Shown: positions 24,945 to 32,617 of the stretch, piece by piece
How positions within the stretch are numbered: the first letter of the stretch is position 1
Layout: every line of letters starts with the position of its first letter
Assembly: GCF_026626335.1 (NCBI RefSeq)
Contig: NZ_JAPNTZ010000010.1
Span: forward strand, 62,001-126,000
Source: Paractinoplanes pyxinae
GTDB taxonomy: Bacteria; Actinomycetota; Actinomycetes; Mycobacteriales; Micromonosporaceae
Direction: 5' to 3'
DNA length: 64,000 nt
Notes under the pieces: generated by a model
Database searches by the model: none
Seen by the model: the letters and a program-made list of their open reading frames with translations, nothing else
What the model was told of the DNA's origin: nothing
Position numbers and translations under genes: made by a program

Positions 24945-25303
24945 GCAAATACCTGATCGACAAGTTCCTGTACACGGTGGACCGCGACCCCGACCTGGTG
25001 GAGCGCTACCGTTCCGCGCCCGGCGAGCTGGTCGCCTGGTGGGAGGCGGAACGCGCCAACACCGTGCTCAACTGCATGACCGGCGAGTCCAGCACCTGGC
25101 TGCGCTTCACCGACGACGAGCGTCAGGCGCTGATCGACCACGACCACGTACGCCTCTTCGAGCTCGGCGCGCACCCGTTCCTCACGCTGACCCTGTTCAT
25201 CGCGATGTTCGAGCGCGACAACAAAGAGCCGTTGGAGTACCAGAAGGCGTTCGGGGCCCGGCTGGCCCACTTCGACCTCCCGTACCCGGACATCGCCACA
25301 TGA
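24941..25303 (+). CDS. LigA-like small subunit of the extradiol dioxygenase
   Basis: 120 residues. It starts inside the preceding stop (ATGA), so translation is coupled. The all-helical LigA fold is suggested by DPDLVERYRSAPGELVAWWE, LTDDERQALIDHDHVRLFELGAHPFLTLTLFIAMFERD, similar to the alpha subunit of protocatechuate 4,5-dioxygenase, which forms the lid of the active site. Length is in the range of LigA. This pairing makes a true LigAB-type enzyme more likely than a single-chain homologue. Confidence 0.8.
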   Translation: MSKYLIDKFLYTVDRDPDLVERYRSAPGELVAWWEAERANTVLNCMTGESSTWLRFTDDERQALIDHDHVRLFELGAHPFLTLTLFIAMFERDNKEPLEYQKAFGARLAHFDLPYPDIAT

Positions 25304-26259
25304 TCCCCGCGGCCGTCCTTCGCGTGTGCGGCCGCCCGCCGTCCATCGAGGAGCGGCGGCCGCCCGTGCCCCATGCCGGCGAAGTCCCGATCACCGTGGC
25401 CGCCGCCCCCATCACCCCGCTCGACGTGCTGTGCGCAAGCGGCACCAGCTATTTCGGGCAGCCCGCGACCCCGTACGTCCCCGGCGTGCAGGGCGTGGGC
25501 CGGCGCGACGACGGCTCGCCGGTCTGGTTCGCCACCTCGGCCGGTATGCGTCCGGGTGACGGCAGCATGGCGGGTGCGGTTTCCATCCCGTACGTCGATG
25601 TGGTGCCGCTTCCTCCGGAGGCGCCGCTGCCATTGATCGCCGCCCTCGGCCTTTCGGCGGTGGCCGCGCATGCCGCGCTCACCCGGACCGGCGGCCTGAC
25701 CGAGGGCGAGGTCGTGCTCGTGCTCGGGGCCGGCGGGGTGGTCGGCCAGGCCGCGATCCAGCTGGCGCTGCTGGCGGGGGCGGGGCGGGTGATCGCCGTG
25801 TCGCGCTCGCCCGCCGCGCTGGAACGGGCGGTGCAGCTGGGCGCCGGCGAGGCCGTGCAACTGAGGCCGGACGACGACCCGGTGACGCTGGCCGAACGGT
25901 TGCGCGCGGTGTCCGGGCTGGTCGATCTGGTGCTCGACCCGGTCTTCGGGGTGCCGGCGGCGGCCGCCCTGCGCGTGCTGCGCCCGGGCGGACGCCTGGT
26001 CAACCTGGGTAGCTCGGCCGGGGCCACCGCACCGCTCGACTCGGCGACGTTGCGGAGCGGCTCGCTGAAGATCCTCGGCTACACCAACAACGCCCTGTCG
26101 GTCGGCGAGCGGGCCGAGTCGCTCGGTGTGGTCGCTTCGCACGCGACCGCCGGCCGCCTGACCGTGTCGCACGAGGTCGTGCCGTTCGCCGACGTGGGCG
26201 CGGCCTGGCAACGTCAGGCGGCCGGCTCGGCCGGCGGGCGGATCGTGCTCGCTCTGTAG
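25300..26259 (+). CDS. Quinone oxidoreductase-like medium-chain dehydrogenase/reductase
   Basis: 319 residues, start overlapping the preceding stop (ATGA). N-terminal GroES-like domain (VAAAPITPLDVLCASGTSYFGQPATPYVPGVQGVGRR). The Rossmann domain has VVLVLGAGGVVGQAAIQLALLAGAGRVIAVSRS (about residues 140-172), then LRPGGRLVNLGSSAG. No structural-zinc cysteines are seen, which fits the quinone oxidoreductase/enoyl reductase subgroup using NADPH. As last gene of the dioxygenase operon it may reduce a quinone or an unsaturated intermediate; this is inference. Confidence 0.82.
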   Translation: MIPAAVLRVCGRPPSIEERRPPVPHAGEVPITVAAAPITPLDVLCASGTSYFGQPATPYVPGVQGVGRRDDGSPVWFATSAGMRPGDGSMAGAVSIPYVDVVPLPPEAPLPLIAALGLSAVAAHAALTRTGGLTEGEVVLVLGAGGVVGQAAIQLALLAGAGRVIAVSRSPAALERAVQLGAGEAVQLRPDDDPVTLAERLRAVSGLVDLVLDPVFGVPAAAALRVLRPGGRLVNLGSSAGATAPLDSATLRSGSLKILGYTNNALSVGERAESLGVVASHATAGRLTVSHEVVPFADVGAAWQRQAAGSAGGRIVLAL

Positions 26260-26285
26260 TTATCCACAATGGCGGGATATCCACA
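26260..26285. promoter_or_regulatory. Two DnaA-box-like 9-mers
   Basis: TTATCCACA at 26260-26268 (perfect consensus) and ATATCCACA at 26277-26285, same orientation, in the gap between convergent genes. Effect unknown. Confidence 0.4.
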
Positions 26286-26383
26286 GGGGTGCGGCTCGTC
26301 GGACCCGAAGATCGCCGGATTGCACCACAATCGTCGAGGTGGGGGTCCCCCCTTGGGAGGGCGGGCTCTGTCCGGGGCAAAGC

Positions 26384-27214
26384 TCACAGCGGCAGGATCT
26401 CGATCTCGCGCAGGCGGGCCGGGTCGGCCGTCGCGTCGAAGGCGGTGATGCGGCCGCCGGTCAGCGTGAGGGTGATGACCAGCAGGGTGTCGCCGCCCGG
26501 GGCGACCCGGATGCCGATCAAGCCGTCGATGAGGGCCGGGTACGCGTTGCGGGCCTTGCCGTTGAAGAAGCGGGCCAGCGCGTCCGCCCCTCGCAACTCT
26601 TCCGGCGTGTGCAAGCGTTCCCGGCCGTAGGCGTCGATCCGCATCCGCACGTCGGGGTCGAGCAGGCTCAGCAACGTCTCGAACTCGGCGTCCCGGGAGG
26701 CGGCCAGGAAGGCGTCCATGACCTCGCGGCCGGCCGGGCGTTCGGCGGGCTGGGCCCGCACCCGGCGGCGGGCCCGGCTGGCCAGCTGGCGGGCGGCGTC
26801 GGGTGTACGGCCGACGATCGGGGCGACCTCGTCGAACGGCACGGCGAACAAGTCGTGCAGGACGAACGCCAGGCGCTCGGCGGGAGTGAGCGTTTCCAGG
26901 ACCACCAGCAGCGCCAGGCCGACCGAGTCGGCGAGCACGGTCTCGGTCTCGGGGCCCTCGGCCGACGGCAGGTCGCGGTCGTCCCAGGCGGTCTCGCGGC
27001 GGGAGCCCCGGGAGCGCAGCATGTCCAGGCAGACCCGGCCGACGACCGTGGTGAGCCAGGCGTCGAGGTTGTCGATGCCCTCAGTGCCGCTGCGGTTGAG
27101 GCGCAGCCAGGCCTCCTGCACCGCGTCGTCGGCCTCGGCCCCGGAACCCAGCATCCGGTACGCCACCGCGCGCAGCCGGGGGCGGTTCTCCTCGAAGCGT
27201 TCCTGCACGTCCAT
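26384..27214 (-). CDS. ECF41-type RNA polymerase sigma factor (SigJ-like)
   Basis: 276 residues from ATG 27214. Sigma-2 region: about residues 5-75 (FEENRPRLRAVAYRMLGSGAEADDAVQEAWLRLNRSG, then WLTTVVGRVCLDMLRSR). Sigma-4 region: about 110-165 (LTPAERLAFVLHDLFAVPFDEVAPIVGRTPDAARQLASRARRRV). A C-terminal SnoaL-like domain of about 100 residues (REVMDAFLAASRDAEFETLLSLLDPDVRMR) replaces an anti-sigma factor. In ECF41 proteins this extension controls activity directly. It is divergent from a carboxymuconolactone-decarboxylase-like gene whose promoter matches ECF41 specificity. Confidence 0.9.
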   Translation of the reverse strand: MDVQERFEENRPRLRAVAYRMLGSGAEADDAVQEAWLRLNRSGTEGIDNLDAWLTTVVGRVCLDMLRSRGSRRETAWDDRDLPSAEGPETETVLADSVGLALLVVLETLTPAERLAFVLHDLFAVPFDEVAPIVGRTPDAARQLASRARRRVRAQPAERPAGREVMDAFLAASRDAEFETLLSLLDPDVRMRIDAYGRERLHTPEELRGADALARFFNGKARNAYPALIDGLIGIRVAPGGDTLLVITLTLTGGRITAFDATADPARLREIEILPL

Positions 27215-27243
27215 GGTTCCCCCTCTGTGGTGTGCGCCACATC

Positions 27244-27270
27244 GGTCACACCGGGCCGGTTCGATCCGTC
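27244..27270 (+). promoter_or_regulatory. ECF41-type promoter upstream of the CMD-like gene
   Basis: GGTCACA at 27244-27250, exactly 16 bp, then CGTC at 27267-27270. The published ECF41 promoter motif is TGTCACA-N16-CGTC, so there is one mismatch. It lies 57 bp before the start codon. Confidence 0.75.
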
Positions 27271-27326
27271 GCACCACCGACGGAGGAAAGCGCACCGATG
27301 TGACGCGAACCGAAGAGGAGAACATC

Positions 27327-27785
27327 ATGCAGGCTCGGATGGACAACCCCGCCGCTCATCTGCCGGAGTCGGTCAAGGCGATCAACATCCTTTACAAGTC
27401 GGCCCACTCGGCCGGGGTCGACCCGGCCACGCTGGAGCTGGTGCACCTGCGGGCCAGCCAGATCAACGGCTGCGCCCCCTGCGTCGAGTCGGGGGCCCGC
27501 AACGCCCGCAAGAACGGCGAGACCGACGAGCGGCTGATGACGGTGGCGGTGTGGCGGGAGACGCCGTGGTTCAGCGACGCCGAGCGGGCCGCGCTGGCCC
27601 TGGCCGAGCACGCCACCCGGCTCGCCGACAGTCCCGACGCGGTGCCGGACGCGGTCTGGAACGAGGCGGCTCAGCACTACGGCGAGAAGGAACTCGCCGC
27701 GCTCGTGTTGTGGATCGCGACGACCAACTTCTTCAACCGCATCAATGTGACCACCCGGCAGCAGGCCCCGCAGAATTGGGGATGA
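27327..27785 (+). CDS. Carboxymuconolactone decarboxylase / AhpD-family protein
   Basis: 152 residues, GAGGAG just before ATG 27327. The AhpD-like core contains LVHLRASQINGCAPCVESGARNARKNGETDERL, with a CxxC pair (C47 and C50) and downstream His replaced by Ser. The pair of cysteines indicates a peroxidase or disulfide reductase-like function more than decarboxylation. Pairing with an ECF41 sigma factor is a known conserved arrangement, and a matching promoter is present. It is the probable direct target of the neighbouring sigma factor, perhaps in oxidative defence. Confidence 0.87.
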   Translation: MQARMDNPAAHLPESVKAINILYKSAHSAGVDPATLELVHLRASQINGCAPCVESGARNARKNGETDERLMTVAVWRETPWFSDAERAALALAEHATRLADSPDAVPDAVWNEAAQHYGEKELAALVLWIATTNFFNRINVTTRQQAPQNWG

Positions 27786-27828
27786 TCGGAGGATCAGCCG
27801 GTGCCCCGGCGGGTCTAGCATCCGGGAC

Positions 27829-28482
27829 ATGACGGCGATCCAGGCGCCCCGCGGCGTGCGGGTGGCGGTCCGGCTGGCCTGGCTGATGGTGCCGGCCGGG
27901 GCCCTGCTGCTCGTCGCCGGGGTGCTCGACCTGGCCTACTGGGCCTCCTCCGACGCCGCCCGGCTGACCGCGCTGATGAAAGACATCGAGGCCGAGTACG
28001 GCATTCCCCTGCCGGCGATGATCCGGGCCGGCCGCGGGGCGGTGCTCCTGGTCGTTCTGGGTGCGGCCGGGGTGGCGTACGCGTTCCTGGCGCCTCTGAT
28101 CGCCCGGGGCGTGCGCTGGGCCCGCAGCTGGGCCCTGGGCACCGGATTCGCGATCTTCCTGGTCGGGCTGATGGCCATCGGGGCCGACGCGAGCCGGCCG
28201 AGCTACCTGCGCGACTATTACGCGTCGATGAGGTGGCAGGGGGCCGGCGACCGCATTCCCACGATCGAGGAGCTGGTCTATCCACAGTGGTACGCCTGGC
28301 TCGAGGACGTTGCCCAGGGCGCGCTCACGGTGCTGGCCCTCGGTGTCGCGGTCGCGCTGATCTGGGCCGCCGTCTCGCACGCCGACCACTTCATGGCCCG
28401 GGGCGACGGCGGCGAACCCGACGAGTGGGACACCGCGATCGCCCGCATGCGAGCCACCCGCCGCCCGCAGGACAGGGGCTAA
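27829..28482 (+). CDS. Integral membrane protein, four helices, unknown function
   Basis: 217 residues. Hydrophobic segments: VRLAWLMVPAGALLLVAGVLDLAYW, RGAVLLVVLGAAGVAYAFLAPLI, ALGTGFAIFLVGLMAIG, and ALTVLALGVAVALIWAAV. A loop between helices 1 and 2 (SSDAARLTALMKDIEAEYGIPLP) and another between 3 and 4 (YYASMRWQGAGDRIPTIEELVYPQWY) are polar. Not recognised as a characterised family. It is 43 bp behind the CMD-like gene and may be read from the same ECF41 promoter. Its end is 3 bp from the end of the convergent regulator gene. Confidence 0.65.
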   Translation: MTAIQAPRGVRVAVRLAWLMVPAGALLLVAGVLDLAYWASSDAARLTALMKDIEAEYGIPLPAMIRAGRGAVLLVVLGAAGVAYAFLAPLIARGVRWARSWALGTGFAIFLVGLMAIGADASRPSYLRDYYASMRWQGAGDRIPTIEELVYPQWYAWLEDVAQGALTVLALGVAVALIWAAVSHADHFMARGDGGEPDEWDTAIARMRATRRPQDRG

Positions 28483-28485
28483 CGC

Positions 28486-29310
28486 TCAGCCCGGCGCCGC
28501 CCGCAGCTCGTCGATCCGCTCCCGCAGCAGGTCAGGCCGCCGGTGCAGGCCCGAGACGAGCAAGCCGACCAGCAGCCGCAGGCGCGGCTCGGCGTTCGGC
28601 AGTCTCATCCGGCCGACCAGGGCCTGCTCGAAGAGCGCGTCGAGCGCTTCGGCCGAGACCCCCAGCCGCGCCCGGATCTCGGCGTCGGTGCGGCCCTCGG
28701 CGCAGAGCCGCAGGGCGTGCCGTTCCTGTTCCGTCATCCCGTCGTCGGGCAGCTCGCCCAGCCCGTCGCGGCTCAGCGTCGTCCGCAGCTGCCGGAGCTC
28801 GGTGACATACCGCCCGTACGTCATGCCGGTGACCTGCAGCGCCGCGGTCAGCCGCCGGCCGCGCCGCAGCAGCTCGAGCAGATCCCGCAGGGGATGGGGG
28901 CCGCCCCGGCCGTGCTGGTCGAGGACGTCGAGGAGGGCCCGGGCCAGCGCCGGGCCGACCCGGAAGGGCCGGTTGACCGCCTCGCACAGCGTGTCGGCCA
29001 GCGGCCAGCGGCCTAGATCCTTGGCCACCACGTCGTTGGCGCCGATGACCCAGGCCGCGACCCGGGCGCGGGCGTCGGCGCCGGTGGTCTGCACGACCGT
29101 CGGCACTGCATCGGCCAGCAGTGCCCGCACCTCGTCGGCCGGGCCGATGCCGGCCGGGTCGAGCAGGCGTACGTCGTACCGGAGCCCGGCCAGGTCGGCG
29201 ACGGTGCCGACCGGGGTCAGTATGCGCAGGCGGGGATCGTCGCGGAGCAGTTCCGGGACGATCCGCCGCGTCGAGTCGTGATCGTCGATAACAGCCACGT
29301 GCAGGACCAC
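28486..29310 (-). CDS. Response-regulator-like protein with LuxR-type helix-turn-helix
   Basis: 274 residues from GTG, with GAGGAG seven bases upstream. Receiver-like domain, residues 1-115: acidic pair D9/D10, phosphoacceptor candidate D51 in VRLLDPAGIG, Lys in NDVVAKDLGRWPL. A middle helical segment (ALARALLDVLDQHGRGGPHPLRDLLELLRRG) is not typical of NarL proteins. The C-terminal helix-turn-helix (MTEQERHALRLCAEGRTDAEIRARLGVSAEALDALFEQ, about 205-245) is LuxR-like but diverged. No sensor kinase is adjacent, so it is an orphan. It is divergent from rsmE. Confidence 0.7.
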   Translation of the reverse strand: MVLHVAVIDDHDSTRRIVPELLRDDPRLRILTPVGTVADLAGLRYDVRLLDPAGIGPADEVRALLADAVPTVVQTTGADARARVAAWVIGANDVVAKDLGRWPLADTLCEAVNRPFRVGPALARALLDVLDQHGRGGPHPLRDLLELLRRGRRLTAALQVTGMTYGRYVTELRQLRTTLSRDGLGELPDDGMTEQERHALRLCAEGRTDAEIRARLGVSAEALDALFEQALVGRMRLPNAEPRLRLLVGLLVSGLHRRPDLLRERIDELRAAPG

Positions 29311-29421
29311 CGGGGAACTCCTCGGGAAGCCGATGTGACGTCGTCCGCCGAGGCTAACAACGACGGCCCGGCATCCGTCCTCCCCGAACGGGTGGCCGCC
29401 CGATTCGGTAGCGTCCCGGGG

Positions 29422-30156
29422 GTGTCCGCACCGCTCTTCCTCGTCGACGCCCTGCCCGCCACCGCCCGGCACACGCTGGACGGCCCCGAGGGGCATCACG
29501 CCGCCGACGTGCAACGGCTGCGGGCCGGCGAGACGCTGATCCTGGCCGACGGCCGCGGCGGCAGCGCCACGGCTCAGGTGACCGCGGTCCGCAAGGGCAG
29601 CGTCGACGTTGAGATCGTGGAACGCGAACACGTGCCCGCCCCCGATCCGAGGCTGGTCGTGGTGCAGGGCATCGCCAAGGGCGACCGGGGCGAGCTGGCC
29701 GTGCAGGCGATGACCGAGATCGGCGTCGACGAGATCCTGCCGTGGGCCGCCGCCCGTTCGGTGACCCAGTGGCGGGGCGACCGGGGCGCCCGGGCCCGCG
29801 AGAAGTGGGCGGCCACCGCCCGCGAGGCGGCCAAGCAGGCCCGCCGGCCGTGGCTGCCGCTGGTCGGTGGCGACCCCGATTGCTCGGCCAAGCAGGTCGC
29901 GGCGCGCCTCGCCGCCGCGGAGGCCGCCTTCGTGCTGCACGAGGAGGCGACCGAGCCGCTGACCGCGGCCACCCTTCCCGCTGCGGGCGAGATCGTGCTG
30001 GTGGTGGGGCCCGAGGGCGGGATCAGCGACGCGGAACGGGAGGCGTTCGAGGCCGCCGGGGCGACCGCCGTGCGTCTGGGCCGCGAAGTGCTGCGAACTT
30101 CGACGGCGGGCGTGGCGGCCCTTTCCGTGCTGTCCGCGCGGCTCGGCCGCTGGTAA
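29422..30156 (+). CDS. rsmE: 16S rRNA (uracil1498-N3)-methyltransferase RsmE
   Basis: 244 residues from GTG 29422 (MSAPLFLVDALP), matching family length. RsmE methylates U1498 of 16S rRNA using SAM and has a SPOUT knot. The knot motifs are IVLVVGPEGGISDAEREAFEAAG (about residues 193-215) and AVRLGREVLRTSTAGVAALSVL (about 217-238). The N-terminal PUA-like part is GHHAADVQRLRAGETLILADGRG. The frame is open upstream to 29278, but that stretch overlaps the divergent regulator start and lacks family similarity. In actinobacteria it often follows dnaJ; here about 16 kb of inserted genes separate them. Confidence 0.93.
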   Translation: MSAPLFLVDALPATARHTLDGPEGHHAADVQRLRAGETLILADGRGGSATAQVTAVRKGSVDVEIVEREHVPAPDPRLVVVQGIAKGDRGELAVQAMTEIGVDEILPWAAARSVTQWRGDRGARAREKWAATAREAAKQARRPWLPLVGGDPDCSAKQVAARLAAAEAAFVLHEEATEPLTAATLPAAGEIVLVVGPEGGISDAEREAFEAAGATAVRLGREVLRTSTAGVAALSVLSARLGRW

Positions 30157-30318
30157 CGGCCACAATTTCATCGACCTATTTCAGCAACGCCTTTCCGGGC
30201 GCTGATCAAGTATTCATTCCATCCGGCTACCTCGGCGTGTTGCTTGGCCATTAATTGCCCTACCGCATGCTTTCCTGATCTTGCAACACATCCGGTGTTC
30301 AACGGAAAGGGCAAAGAA

Positions 30319-30801
30319 ATGAATAGGTCGATGCGCGTTATCGCGACGACCGGCTTCGCCGTGCTGGCCGGTCTGACGTTCGCCGGTCCGGCCCAGGCCT
30401 CGGCGTCCACCGACGCCAAGCCGGGTGCGAGCCAGACGCAGGAGAGCTGGGGCCGCGACCGGGTCGTCGGCTACTACCGGACGCTCGGGGCGTGCGCGCT
30501 CGCCGGGCGCGTCGGTCAGCACTTCGACCGGTGGGACTACTTCAACTGCGACCCCGTACGCGTGGGCTTCCACCGTGGTGTCTTCGCGCTCGAGGTCGAG
30601 CAGCGGGTCCGCCTCGGCCACGGCCACGCTCCGGTGGTCAAGCCGTCGGGGGTCAAGGGCGACAACGGCTACGGCGGCAAGGACAAGCCGGCGAAGAACA
30701 ACGGCGTCAAGGACGACGGCTACGGCGGCAAGGACAACGGCACCAAGGACGACGGCGTCAAGGACGACGACGCCAAGGACGGTTACGGCGCCAAGAAATA
30801 A
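30319..30801 (+). CDS. Secreted small protein with Lys/Asp/Gly-rich repetitive tail
   Basis: 160 residues, GGAAAGGG upstream of ATG 30319. A Sec signal peptide is clear (MNRSMRVIATTGFAVLAGLTFAGPAQASA). A compact domain of about 75 residues follows, with two cysteines (TLGACALAGRVGQHF and YFNCDPVRVGF) that could form a disulfide. The C-terminal 55 residues repeat a KDDGYGGKDNG-like motif and are probably disordered and charged, as in cell-wall-associated or metal-binding tails. Not recognised as a known family. A strong hairpin lies about 100 bp downstream. Confidence 0.7.
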   Translation: MNRSMRVIATTGFAVLAGLTFAGPAQASASTDAKPGASQTQESWGRDRVVGYYRTLGACALAGRVGQHFDRWDYFNCDPVRVGFHRGVFALEVEQRVRLGHGHAPVVKPSGVKGDNGYGGKDKPAKNNGVKDDGYGGKDNGTKDDGVKDDDAKDGYGAKK

Positions 30802-30907
30802 CGTTCCGAGCCTCGCCGCGGTCCCTCCGGCGAGAAACGCGGAATAGTCACGAACAAGACACCAACGCCATGCGCGGGCGCCTTTCTGCGGTGCTCCTGC
30901 GGGGGTT

Positions 30908-30943
30908 GGTGCCGCCGGGCGATCGGGGTCGCCCGGCGGCACC
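30908..30943. terminator. Strong hairpin, likely terminator
   Basis: A perfect 15-bp stem (30908-30922 with 30929-30943, core GCCGCCGGGCGA/TCGCCCGGCGGC) and a 6-nt loop. No T run follows. Confidence 0.6.
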
Positions 30944-31077
30944 AGGAGTGACCAAGCATCAGCCGTGAATTGTTCGACAGGCCTCCGTCTCCGTCACTTT
31001 TCCGCGGCCCGTCGCGGGCATCCGGTTCGCCACTGACCCTGTGGATCTCGCCGGAATGCCGTGACCGTGCCGCAGGC

Positions 31078-31200
31078 TCAGCGGCGGCAACCGGGGCCAA
31101 AGTGGCGGTGGCCGACGGGGACCGGGCCGCAGGCCCGCCCGCCGCGCCGGCCGGCCTTCCTGCCGCCGCCCCGGGCGACCGTGCTGGGGAGCTTGTTCAT
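31078..31200 (-). CDS. Possible 40-residue basic peptide
   Basis: A short frame, MNKLPSTVARGGGRKAGRRG... ending HRHFGPGCRR, preceded by GAAAGGA at good distance from the ATG. It is rich in Arg and Gly, with two cysteines. The ribosome-binding site of the same AAGGA type as its neighbours is the main support. There is no known family, and composition alone could arise by chance in high-GC DNA. Confidence 0.3.
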   Translation of the reverse strand: MNKLPSTVARGGGRKAGRRGGRACGPVPVGHRHFGPGCRR

Positions 31201-32275
31201 CGCCATTCCTTTCGTACCCGTGCCGCGTGGTGTCCCACGACAGGGAAAACCGCTTTCCGCCCACGCCGGATGTCGAACTCGCGTATATCGGCCGTTGACC
31301 GTTCGGCGGATGATTCCGGCCGTTTCGAAGCCCGGTCCGAAAAAGGGCCGCCCGTGAACCGCTCCGGGCTTGATCGCGAGCGCCGCCGGAGGGCATCGCA
31401 TTCATTGAGAAACGCGATGTCTTCGCATCGGTGTGGCCGCCGTCACATGGGACATCGACGAAATATGTGCTTCAAGGATCGCCGGTCCATCGCGGTCAAG
31501 GTGGGCCGAGAACCGCTGAAAGGCCATCTGGCCAGGCGAAAAGCGGCTCGTTCATCGAGGGTGATCAGGCATGGCAACCCGATTCGCTGCATTGGTAAAC
31601 GGATTTAGCCGCACTCGGGCCAACCGCCTGTCGAAGACATCGGCGGCCCTCGAAGCCCGTTGTCGCCACCCGTTCGGCGTAGTACGCGCGGACATCTCCG
31701 ATCGGCTGTTCGCGCACCCGCCGGACTTTCGGCCGACCGCGCGCAGCCGAAGGCCCAGGGCCGCCCGGCCAAGGGTGGGTCGCTTTTCGTGGCCTTTACC
31801 CCGAAACGGTTGCTCCTAGGCAACTAAGCCCTCTTGCCTCGCGTCCGGCGCGCTGATAAACGCCACCCGGCGGAAGCCGAACGGCATCTAGGCAACCGTC
31901 AGACGTATCTGGCAGAATTGGTCGGCAGGCCGCCCTCGGCCGGTAATCCCGCAGCGTTCGGAATTGCCGTGGCCGAGATTGCCGCCGCTCCGCCGGAAAT
32001 TGCCGCCATGACCCGCGCGATTGCCTCCGCCGTGAGCGGCGCGACGCAGTTCCCGCCGCCGACGCCGGCCGTCGCCGGCCGCCCGGGAACGTGTCGTGAG
32101 AGATTTCCGCAAGCAGCCGCCGTGGACCCGGGCGGGCGGACCGATCGCCTTTAATTGATGTTTTGTGATCGGCCGCCGATGCGGTGTCCGAAGATCTACA
32201 CCCGACCGGGATTGCCGACCGGCCGGGCGGGTAGGGCCGTGATTCCAGGAATGACGATCAGCAAGGAAAGATCCC
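31201..32275. other. Long stretch without a convincing gene
   Basis: About 1.07 kb, with AT-richer patches (for example near 31560-31620 and 32140-32170). Several frames are open, including a plus-strand one at 31834-32154, but codon third-position bias is weak and no domain is recognisable. No hairpin terminator or tRNA was noticed. It may hold regulatory sequence for the gene at 32276 or small RNAs. Confidence 0.4.
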
Positions 32276-32563
32276 ATGGAAGCAAATAAGATCATTCTTT
32301 CCGCCAAGTGGCGTGCGGCCTATCAGGCGGCTCTGGCCCTCCTGGAAAGCGACCTGCCGTACAACGACCCGCACGACGCCGCCGCGCGCGCTCGGGCGCA
32401 ACGTCTGCGCACCGACACACGCCGGTGGATCCGTGAGCAGAAACAGCTCGCGTCGGCCGGCGCGCTCTCCCCGATCCAGACGCTGTTCATCAATCACATC
32501 CCGGACAACTGGCGCGAGATCGATCTGCGGCGCCGACGGCAGGGGCGGGTGCTGCAGAGCTGA
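32276..32563 (+). CDS. Small protein resembling a single helicase-associated (HA) domain
   Basis: 95 residues with AAGGAAAG before ATG 32276. It is helical and basic. The segment TDTRRWIREQKQLASAGALSPIQTLFINHIPDNWREID (about residues 46-83) resembles the HA domain repeat, with its W..xQ, a G-x-LS turn and a terminal LxxIPxW. HA domains normally occur as tandem C-terminal repeats in large actinobacterial helicases and are thought to bind nucleic acid. Here the unit stands alone with a short N-terminal helix. A near-perfect bidirectional terminator follows. Assignment is by eye only. Confidence 0.6.
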   Translation: MEANKIILSAKWRAAYQAALALLESDLPYNDPHDAAARARAQRLRTDTRRWIREQKQLASAGALSPIQTLFINHIPDNWREIDLRRRRQGRVLQS

Positions 32564-32566
32564 GGA

Positions 32567-32609
32567 CACGACGAGGGCGGCCACCGCACGGTGGCCGCCC
32601 TCGTCCGTG
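32567..32609. terminator. Bidirectional terminator between convergent genes
   Basis: A perfect 16-bp stem, 32570-32585 with 32590-32605 (core GAGGGCGGCCACC/GGTGGCCGCCCTC), and a GCAC loop. It lies between the stop codons of the HA-like gene and the coiled-coil gene. Confidence 0.85.
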
Positions 32610-32617
32610 TCAGTGGC

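Noticed and set aside
27786..27828. Terminator between the CMD-like gene and the membrane protein gene
   Set aside because: Short GC-rich palindromic bits exist but no stable stem with a T run could be defined.
31834..32154. 106-codon plus-strand frame
   Set aside because: No ribosome-binding site, weak third-position bias and no recognisable domain; kept only as part of the uncertain stretch.
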